A stretch of 64,000 nt of DNA from Pocillopora verrucosa (Eukaryota; Cnidaria; Anthozoa; Scleractinia; Pocilloporidae): NCBI RefSeq assembly GCF_036669915.1, contig NC_089324.1, forward strand, positions 12,835,618 through 12,899,617, written 5' to 3'. Below, piece by piece: positions 56,701-64,000 of the stretch (positions within the stretch are counted from its first letter, which is position 1; every line of letters starts with the position of its first letter). The notes under the pieces were generated by a model. That model saw only the letters and a program-made list of their open reading frames with translations, made no database searches and was not told the DNA's origin. The position numbers and the translations under genes were made by a program.

Positions 56701-59700
56701 ATAAGTAGGTCAAGAGATGGTGCCAAAGTCGATGATCCCTTTAATTTTCTCTTGATTTTTTTTGTTTTTCCACCGATCCACCCTTCTTTGTATAGATCTA
56801 AAGCAGGACTCGACACTCCTTTATGCAATGCAATTGAAAACCTTGCTTAATCTCTTGTTATAAACTTGATGAAGCAATCTTTTGAACGGCCTTACCCCAG
56901 AGATTTTGCAAGGTACAGCATTAGAAATGTGCTGACGTGAACAAAAAAAATATCACAAAATGCCGTTTAATGAGAGTGGGAGCTCACGGGACTGAGGGCT
57001 AGAAATGCCTTTGTTATGACGCCTTGCAGACGTAATGTTCTACATTACCCTTACACAGAAGTTTTTAAGGCATGAAAGGCACCCGGAAGTTATAGTGTTT
57101 CTTCATGATGTTTCTTCAATCATCATTCAGTTTAAATGCTATGAGAGGGCTTTCAGTCAAGTTGATTCTTTAATGTTAAAGGACGCAAGATGTTCTTCGG
57201 TTAAATCTTCACATAGACAAGTTAGGCATACATGATTGTTTCACCACCCAGTTAACTACTCATGTACGCTGTTCGCATTGAAAAAATCTTCTGCGCCAAA
57301 ATTCTCTATAACAGAGGAAGACTTGCTCGAAATATTACGCGCATTAATGGAAAACAATGAACAAGTTCTGACGAGACTCGTTGTATTTTCATTCAATTAT
57401 CCGAGTGGCCTGAGCTTTACTTAATTGATCATAGAGAAAATGGCATTGGATATCAAATTAACACTCATAATTAATATCCTTACCGACCGGTCTTGTCCAC
57501 ACCACTAATTCATTGCTTCTTTTGCCAACTCCGTTCAAGGTTACCAGTCTGGCGTAGATGTCGTACAGAGTCCAATGTTTCAACCCGGGTATCAAAAAAG
57601 ACATCTCAGCTGAAATCACCCTTTGACTCTGATAATTTACTTCGTTTATCTCTTTGTAGAATATGATATAGCCATGAAATATTCCGGCTAAATTCAACTG
57701 TGCCGCGGAGGGCGAAACTGTAACATTTACAGAAGCAACGTTTGACTTGTTCGAGGCAAAGATGTTTATACCTTGGAGGTCAACTGATTGAAGAAAAACA
57801 AAAAAAAATAAGAAAAATCAATTATCATTTATTGCATATGGGATGAAAGTAGAAATACCACAAAACTTGCTATTTACATTGAAACCAAAGTGAGTTTTCT
57901 TTAGTAGGACAAACGTTTGAGTTGAATATTGCATTAATGGCATCCTAACGGGGCTTCAATTACGGTGTAACCTGTGTCGACGAAGTCATTTAAACAAAAC
58001 TGACCAATCTGATCACAGGAATCGAACTGCATCTGCATAGTACCATCTAAATCATTTGTAGTCCATGCTTGCTTTTATCACTAGCACTAATTGGCAAAAT
58101 TGCATTAAGTTGAAATCCCTGTTTGAAACAGTGTGATTGGTTGAGTTTGCTCAAAAGACAATTGTAATGAATTGATACTCTAATTCGACGGAGTTCCAAT
58201 CCACTGAAGGTTTCTACGCAGAATTCGCCAGATTTCCCTGGAACATTTGCTGGTATCGATTTAAACTTTTGTCTGAAAAAAAGGCATCGTAACATTGACA
58301 TGTCTGGTCAAAATTCTGAAGTTCATTTCTCTGATCTATCGACCTATAATAAGTATAGATTGACTTACTTTGCCCTTTATAATAATTCATTAATTTTAAC
58401 TAGATATTATTCATACTACTTGATCATATTTGATTGCACTGAAAAAATTGTTTGCCTAAAGTGACAAGATACGCTTTTATTGACACCTTCGCTTGATTGT
58501 TTATCCACCAAAGTCCATGTTGGGCTTAAAGTCGTTCCCAAGTTCAGAAGATCGGGAACTTGTCCACTGGAGTCATTATACACAACCGTCACAAAGGCTG
58601 ATAGCGTTGACGACACACTGTGGAGTAAACATAAGTCGAAATGAGGTGAAATAAATGTTAAAATGAGATGCGCATGTCATGTGTCAGAGGCTTACGGTGC
58701 ATATTAACATGGATTTCAATTGCAATAAATTTTTAGACCTTAACAAAGATCCCAGACGAGAAATATCATTCGGATGTCAATTAGTTGGGTATGGGAGCAA
58801 CTCTTTCATCCATCTGTCTGCCAGCCATTCATGACCCCTGCCAGTTCAATTGTGCACTCGTTCATCGATTAGCCAATCGGTCAGTCGATTGATCAGTTGG
58901 TCGGTCAGTCATCCCGCAAGTCATTTAATACGTCGGTGAGTCACTCAGTCTGCAAGACGTTGAGTTAGTCGGTTGGACGATGGGGCGTTTTGGCAGTCAG
59001 TCAGTCAGTCAGTCAACGAGTCAGTCAGTCGGTCGCACAGTCATTAAGTGAGGTCTTTCGTGTAGGTCGGTCTGTCAGTCAAACAGTCAGCCAATCAATA
59101 AGCTAGCTAGTCGGTTAATTGGTAATTCAGTCGATCTGTCTCTCTGACTTCTTGTCACTCTTCGCTATAAACTTATCTGTTTGTCTGACTTTCTTGGTGA
59201 ATTTATGTCTATCTACATGAATGTTAGTCTGCTGCCTTTGCAGATTATTTATCACTCGACTCACCCCTGTTGTCTATATCCATACTTCCTTAAAGTGACA
59301 GTGTTAATGTTATCTGTACTTGAAAGCGTCTTAACCTGGCAGATCGAGAAAATAACAATTTTTTTTTAATCGGTTAGTTACATAATAAAATATCTTGCTC
59401 AAGAAAATAAGAGCGCACCAAGACCGAGTAGGGCCTGGTTATTAACGCTGCAGCACGAGCGTTTCTCTATCTGTGAGAAGAAATCAGGCCTTGTGAAAAG
59501 CGAGCTGTTGAGGGGTATATTAGGAACCTGGGCACTAATAATGTTATTGACTTGTTGCAAAACTCTCGCTAGCTCTCCATTCTCAAACTTAACACTTTCT
59601 TGCAGAGGTGAAGAAACGCTCAGGCTCCAGTGCTTATTGCAAGAGCCTTCCCGCAGGCTAACTGTTGAATATTAGCTTTAATATTTTACCCAAATGTGTA

Positions 59701-59976
59701 AGGAACTGTATCTACTTCAATCAGGTCTCTAAAAAGACTTTTAAGCATTTGATGGAACAGGTCAAAGATAACCTTTCAGCTTGATGTAGTTTTTATTATT
59801 GTTAAATAGGTGAATAGTTATATTTATTTTACTTCTCTTACATTTTAAACTTTATTTGTTAGCAGATGTATTTCTTTTTGGTAGAAATAACTTATTTGTA
59901 TTTTTTTGGAGATGTATTTTTAAGCAGATGTACTTTGCAGATGAAGAGCCACCTTGTGAAAATGCTGAATAAAGTA

Positions 59977-60008
<32 letters not shown>

Positions 60009-63000
60009 TTATCAGTTTGGTTCAGCACATTTTTATGGCAGATGGGAGTTTAGTAAACATTTTTCGGAAAAATTTCTTTGACTTAACCGCAGCCTCACTA
60101 GAAATTGAGACGGAGAGGGATTTTTATTCTCTCCAAGAATTATTTCCATTCATCTACAGTGTGAAAGCAGTGAATGTCACGTGGAAGCTACTCACCTCTT
60201 GGATCAGAGAAAAAGAAGCTGCCTCCATTTTCTCCAAATCTGTATAAAACGATGCTCCTTGGTCGTCTGTTATTTCTCTTTCGAGTGTAAGATTCACGGT
60301 ATATTGTGTAGCTGCGAAAAGACAAACATGTTTTACATGGTGAGGTTAAAAAGTCTTCACCATTAAAGTTGTAGAGTGTGTTACAATATTACAAACGCTG
60401 TAAATATTTATGATGAATGAACTCTTTCCATCCTAACATTGGCACTCATACTCTCCACACTGCTCTCTTTACATTTCCTATGATACTGTCGAGGATATTT
60501 TTTTTAAAATCGGGAGCTTCTCAAAAGGTGATCATTTCAAGGGTGCATGATACTTTAAAGAGTAATAGAAAAAAAAGATACCCTCAGTGATGAAAGATTT
60601 AAAGGGGAAAAGTAGACTTTTCTTCTGTTCTTTACAAACTTCAGCTTAAAACTATTGATCCTCAGCGTCCATTAGCATGGAATGGAAAAGAAGTTAGGTG
60701 AAAGAACAAGGAGGATGGAAACATTATTGGGATAGAAAATCCGACATTGTGTTTGTTTATTGTACCGGGTTAACTAACACTCATCCTTAGAACGAAAATA
60801 GTACCTTTGTAGTAATCGTAGAAACGATGTATGTATCCGTCACTGATCTTCTCATACCAAATGGCAAACTCGTCAAATGTTGCTGTGGGTGATCCAGTTG
60901 ACAAATCACCGATGAGTACCATTGGTCCTACCAAGGTGTAATTTTCACTTCTCTCTTCAGAAAACAATGGCACTTGCAAATCTCTATTGAGGAAAAATTT
61001 TAGGGTAACGCAATCCCCGCTTAGAATGGAATAAAACTTGATCACCAAATGCGACCATATGTTCTGCGGTGCAGTGAAAACCCACCGACACCTTTTGAAC
61101 TCATTCCGCATATCAACCGCAATGTGATCAAATGAGCCATTAAGCTGGAAAATACGAAACCCTCTGGTAAGGTTGGCTGCGTCGATGTCGCTACCTCCAG
61201 TGGACAGAAAAGTCTGTCCGCCGTATCTGTTAGTGTGCTTCATCCAAAGCGACAGAGTTAGTCCTTCTGCGCACAGTTTTGGATTGGAAATACATCCTAA
61301 ACTGTTAAATATTAAAGTTGCATTAGTTTTCCCATTTGTAAACACTGCATTGTCCTTAACTCCCATCGTTTTGCCATTGAAGCTTGTAGACCAACTGAGG
61401 ATGTTATCTTTGGAAGAATGTACATGGTCAGGGTTGTCCATGGGAAAGTAATACTCTGCGCGTAATACTTCATCTTCAAGAACCAATGAGGGGTAGTTAT
61501 CTGAAACAAAAAGATACGCATTCACCTGAAACTAAATTTGAGCAAGTGCATGCTGACGAGGAAAGAAATGCATCGAAACAACGGTGAATCGATTTCCTAT
61601 AAATTTAAAAAGCATAACTGCTCGAGCTTACGGCAGCTTCTCTCTGGAAAGAAGTGGCAATGAATATTGTTACCATTTTCACTAAGATGCTATGAATAGC
61701 AAACGAACGAATAATATAAAATAAATCTGCACTGTAAGAGCTGTTGTTATTCTTAGTCACAAGTATTTACCACTTGCACTCCATTTGCATGCAGATCAAT
61801 CTTTCTTAAAGAGATGTAAGGCGGAATGGCATTTTCTTTTCACTTAAAAAGAGAATACCTCCAAAGGAAATCCTCTGTTCTTTTTTTTCCCCCTCTATTT
61901 TTTCTTTCAGCATCACTAGCTATTTTTGCCACTCAAGCAATCACCAGAGTGAATACACGATTTCTAACAAGAAAGCTTGCCGTTGGGAATTATGCAACCC
62001 TCGCTGAATCAATTCTACTCTGTGAACTGTTCTTTTTGTCAAGTAATTTTTTCCCATACGGATAGAAAAGCGCATCTCTATTCTCATACCTTCCCTTATT
62101 TGAAGCATCGCACCGTGCACCGTATTATATACTCCCGACTCTCCATTGTACCGCGCCTTATCTCTGGTGAGTCCTGATGGTCGATAACATCTCCACTGTT
62201 TGCTTGTAAGATGTTCATCAAAGTCAAAGCGAGCGTATCTCACCGGCTCACAGGACTCATCTCGATCCGTTTGCAGCCCTATAGAAACAATAACGATAAC
62301 GAGTAATGGTAATAGGACTGAGTGAAGTCCAATTCGGTCTGTAATGATACGAGCGATTTGCAAAATCGGGCGACCGCGAAGCTGATTATATTTTATATTG
62401 CGCTGTTTCAATAAGCATTTTTAAACGCGCATATGAAAAAAATGAAACGATACAAAACAGGACAAAACGCGCATTACAAAACAAAAATAATAAAAGAACA
62501 AACAAACAAAACAGAGGAGGATTCTTCTTAATATGTGTCTTTAAATTTTGACCAATTGATCAAGAACGCAAACAAAGTAATTTTTCTGCACATTAAGGGG
62601 CAACAAGATGTAGAACCACTACATGCTTTTAGAGTCGATCCCCTCCACTAACTACGATACAAAGATGATCAAAATAAGTACCTGCTCTCTCATAGCAACG
62701 TTGTACGTCTCTCTTTGTTGCATCGCATACGCATTTCCCACAAATTTCATCACAGTGCTGTCCACGAACGCAAGGCACACCACAAAGGGTGTCTGTCAAG
62801 GACAAATAGACATAGAGACATCACATAAAGGCGAGAGTGTGTACACGTTGACCACGTGACACGTTGTGCACATGACATATATACATGTTATGGACGCGAC
62901 CCGTGTACTTCTTGTACAAGAGTGAGGAGAGGACTCTGTATATCAACCGCTGTTCGAAAAATGAGGCTATGCTCCACAAAGGAAAAGTCATTCAAAAGAC

Positions 63001-63964
63001 GGGTGGAGTCTATCTGACCAAAAGACATATCTAGGAAATGTAAAAAGGCAAGTGAGAAACATCATAAACATCTCAATCTCGTAGTCTTTACTTTATACCT
63101 GTAACAAACGCGCTCCGTAGTTTTTTCATTTACTCCGGCAGACAAGTTATTTTTAGCTATCGATACACAGCTAGTTCGGAAACTAAGAAAAACATTCCTT
63201 TTGAGAAGTTTAATGAGGCGCTATGCATAATTCAAAGGAACAACTTCACACTTCGTTCCTCTGAGCAGCCATTTTTTTCTTTTTCTTTTTCTTTTTTGGC
63301 GGCTTAACCATGCAACGTGCTCCCTGTTGCGTTGCGTGAAGGAGACTAGGGAGCGGTTGATGCATTTAAATAAAACACAAATTTTAAAACAATTCCACTA
63401 CTCCATTTGCCATATCTTTTGATCTTCTCAATCAACTATAGACTTCAATATAAGTTTTACCTTCTAACCTGCACAACATTGAGCACATTTGTCGAAAAGA
63501 GGGCCAAGATAGGGCGGTCTTAGCTTGATCCACCCTGATCTTAATCAAATTACTTTGCTGCAGTCTCCATAAAAACGTTTTGTTCCCGCTTCTTTCGATT
63601 TGACGGTATAGTTTAACTCCAACTTACTCTCAAGACTTTTTATTTTACAAATGTTTTTCTCACATACCCAACAGCGAAAGCACTTCCACGTCATCTGCTT
63701 CCACGATAGTTCCATTGGCCCCACAAAACAAGTCGCCGTCTTCATTTTCTACGTCATAAACGTGTCCAATGCTAACAGAGAGAGATCTGTTTGTTAAGTT
63801 CAATACTAGGTCCTCTCCGAATTGCAGTCTTCCAGGCGCGTAAAATATAGCACGAGATCTTTGAGAGGAAAGCACTGGCCATTTCGCCTCCGAAGATAAG
63901 CTCGAAGAAGATTGTAGAGTGAACAGGAAGGATTTAGTACTGGGTATGAACCCAGTGACCGGAC
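44466..63964 (-). CDS. Gene C: nine-FN3 iGluR-like K+ channel (5' incomplete)
   Basis: Minus-strand exons in transcript order: 63964-63668, 62278-62060, 61500-60805, 60311-60196, 59335-59286, 58617-58487, 57783-57484, 56661-56380, 56210-55938, 55323-55021, 54361-54044, 53343-53053, 52496-52224, 51625-51338, 50764-50462, 50208-49905, 48944-48782, 48363-48269, 47830-47674, 47357-47291, 46755-46484, 45829-45655, 44788-44466. They join in one frame of about 1898 codons. Order: two uncharacterised N-terminal modules, LamG, SEA, nine FN3, S1, M1, pore with TVGYGD, M3, S2, M4, coiled-coil tail. It lacks the mucin stalk, F5/8C and TSP1 of A and B. Several channel exons have exactly the lengths of gene A (157, 175 and 272 bases). 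The main structural difference in the channel is one extra intron in S1. No break was seen. The 5' end lies outside the window. Confidence 0.9.
45655..47357 (-). CDS. Gene C: S2 lobe and M4
   Basis: Exons 47357-47291 (VAAVQQSPEFRFGIRKNAKM), 46755-46484 (VIHALFDTYAIGSERALF, IYDYSSTYGIVFGG, CFDLFKRGNIADIF) and 45829-45655 (M4, NIVFYCGFCMAVAVVLGLIW, then RCRGNNK). Phases are 0 to 1, 1 to 0 and 0 to 1, as in A and B. The first exon is six bases longer than in its paralogs. Confidence 0.9.
46055..46400. repeat. (TTCG)n tetranucleotide array
   Basis: Over 300 bases of TTCG with TTCGGTCG-type variants, in the intron between the second S2 exon and the M4 exon of gene C. Because the unit is four bases, all three plus frames read as repeats of RSFV or RSFGRSFG. 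These open frames are not genes. A related CAGT-rich stretch lies at 45860-45930. Confidence 0.9.
47674..50208 (-). CDS. Gene C: S1 lobe, M1, K+ filter, M3
   Basis: Exons 50208-49905 (S1: ETCYCHKQLTTNWMFFPPYV at the start, GGIIPKIVVDMVSACCGYC), 48944-48782 (FIDLIQSPGIAHIV, then M1 WPVMAITMVSVLLSGIVIWY), 48363-48269 (pore helix ending VWWSYISATTVG) and 47830-47674 (YGDRAPVTGYGRLF, M3 WILMGLVIIGILNGSITTAL). The junction of the last two splits the filter glycine codon in phase 2, as in A and B. The phase 2 intron between the first two exons is absent from A and B. Confidence 0.9.
49448..49757 (+). repeat. tRNA-derived SINE with terminal direct repeats
   Basis: A tRNA-like sequence at 49551-49622 has a perfect 7-base acceptor stem (GGCTTGT with ACAAGCC), a good D arm (GCTC with GAGC) and a T arm (ATGGG with CCCGT). 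The anticodon stem is mispaired, so a SINE head is more likely than a working tRNA gene. Direct repeats of about 58 bases (49448-49506 and 49699-49757, GTCTTTATCCGCAGTTCA onward) enclose it. A partial relative is at 39949-40151. It lies in the intron that splits the S1 lobe of gene C. Confidence 0.65.
50462..57783 (-). CDS. Gene C: array of nine fibronectin type III domains
   Basis: Nine phase 1-1 exons, one domain each: 57783-57484, 56661-56380, 56210-55938, 55323-55021, 54361-54044, 53343-53053, 52496-52224, 51625-51338, 50764-50462. Typical FN3 marks recur: VHVSWDPVPVPQLTGYMVQY (third), IFLQWNATEFRDLVGYVIYY (fourth), IQVSWSPLSFELLRGYVIFY (fifth), LQVCWERIPHFPSLEEYEVH (sixth), and a Y-x-V/L near each end (NYSLQIAGFTRYEIGP, TYSVRVAGKTAEGLGP). 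The first and seventh are the most diverged and lack the tryptophan. The ninth, next to the channel, is the closest to the second FN3 of A and B (PVSWRPIPPQNVCGVLLEYR). The fifth contains RRKRSA, a furin-like site. Confidence 0.88.
53590..53760 (-). repeat. tRNA-Leu-like SINE fragment with poly-G
   Basis: On the minus strand near 53748-53690 the sequence GGCAGTGTGGCCGAGTCAGT then GGGATGCTAGACTTGAA resembles a tRNA-Leu 5' half, with an A-box. It runs into AT-rich sequence and a C/G homopolymer (plus-strand poly-G near 53666-53680). It lies in an intron between FN3 exons of gene C. Confidence 0.5.
58487..60311 (-). CDS. Gene C: SEA-like domain without the cleavage motif
   Basis: Exons 60311-60196 (phase 1 to 0: YTVNLTLEREITDDQGASFY, then TDLEKMEAASF), 59335-59286 (0 to 2: VKTLSSTDNINTVTLR) and 58617-58487 (2 to 1: VSSTLSAFVTVVYNDSSG) reproduce the three-exon SEA layout of A and B with the same phases. 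Where A and B read K-G-S-V, C reads V-S-S-T, so the Gly-Ser pair needed for autoproteolysis is gone. The small middle exon and the GTGTCA donor of the third are the least certain sites; phase and alignment support both. Confidence 0.68.
58790..59110 (+). repeat. Degenerate (CAGT)n-type intronic repeat
   Basis: CAGTCAGTCAGTCAGTCA near 58995-59015 within a longer stretch of degenerate CAGT/GGTC-type units, in the intron between the second and third SEA exons of gene C. Confidence 0.6.
59985..60006 (+). repeat. (ATT)n microsatellite
   Basis: About seven ATT units after AATAAAGTATC, in an intron of gene C. It resembles a retroposon 3' tail. Confidence 0.6.
60805..61500 (-). CDS. Gene C: LamG/concanavalin-like domain
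   Basis: A phase 1-1 exon of 232 codons. Marks: LCAEGLTLSLWMKHTN, GGQTFLSTGGSD, IWSHLVIKFYSILSGDCVTL and FDEFAIWYEKISDGYIHRFY. This is the usual strand order of a LamG_3-type fold with the closing E-F-A-I-W strand. A good donor (AAAG|GTACTA) and acceptor (TTTGTTTCAG) bound the exon. It is followed directly by the SEA exons. Confidence 0.82.
62060..63964 (-). CDS. Gene C: two uncharacterised N-terminal modules
   Basis: Exon 63964-63668 (phase 1-1, 99 codons) contains GPVTGFIPSTKSFLFTLQ, AIFYAPGRLQFGEDLVLNLT and DLFCGANGTIVEADDVEV. Exon 62278-62060 (phase 1-1, 73 codons) contains RYARFDFDEHLTSKQWRCYR and GESGVYNTVHGAML. The phases link them to each other and to the LamG exon at 61500. I do not recognise either domain; both are probably extracellular. 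Alternatively, the second exon could extend upstream through the hydrophobic IGLHSVLLPLLVIVIVSIG (about 62332-62276) as a signal peptide, which would make it the first coding exon and assign 63964-63668 to another gene. Confidence 0.5.
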
Positions 63965-64000
63965 CTTGTGGAAAGATTCAGAAAAATTAAGTAGCAATCG

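Overview
This is an intron-rich, AT-rich animal genomic window with a dense load of cnidarian-type repeats: DIRS-like and CR1/L2-like retrotransposons, tRNA-derived SINEs, fold-back elements and (CAGT)n-like arrays. An anthozoan, most likely a stony coral, fits best. That assignment is inference from repeat and gene content, not from a marker gene.

Layout. 1-4400 holds retrotransposon remains: a decayed DIRS-like element on the minus strand and a decayed LINE on the plus strand. 6144-9840 (minus) holds a small ankyrin-repeat gene, 3' end not found. 9841-14174 is non-coding with a two-unit tandem repeat and a fold-back element. From 14175 to the right edge the window is dominated by three paralogous genes, called A, B and C here: A (14175-27705, plus), B (28530-41149, plus) and C (44466-63964, minus, 5' end outside the window). 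A and B lie head to tail. C faces them tail to tail. A small intronless roadblock dynein light chain gene (41592-41957, minus) sits between B and C.

The three paralogs encode large single-chain receptors of an architecture I do not recognise as described. From N to C terminus they carry: adhesive modules (LamG in all three, a Ser/Thr-rich mucin-like stalk and TSP1 in A and B, F5/8-type C in A only), a SEA domain encoded by three exons, a run of FN3 domains (two in A, two in B, nine in C), and then an ionotropic-glutamate-receptor-like channel (S1, M1, pore, M3, S2, M4) with a cytoplasmic coiled-coil tail. The pore is not a glutamate-receptor pore. It has a potassium-channel selectivity filter: TVGYGD in A and C, TVGFGD in B. 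Spliced by hand from GT/AG sites, the exons close into exact reading frames of about 1663 codons (A, first exon missing, insertion removed), 1545 codons (B, complete from ATG to stop) and 1898 codons (C, 5' partial).

How the parts may work together (inference): surface-anchored adhesion receptors coupled directly to a K+ channel. In A and B the SEA domain keeps a G-S-V autoproteolysis motif. C has lost it but carries a furin-like RRKR-S motif in an FN3. All extracellular modules sit on phase 1-1 exons, and the channel cassette keeps the same intron positions and phases in all three genes, including one intron that splits a glycine codon of the selectivity filter. The allele of gene A shown here is interrupted: a 5'-truncated LINE with a 7-bp target-site duplication sits inside the third SEA exon and puts a stop codon in frame.
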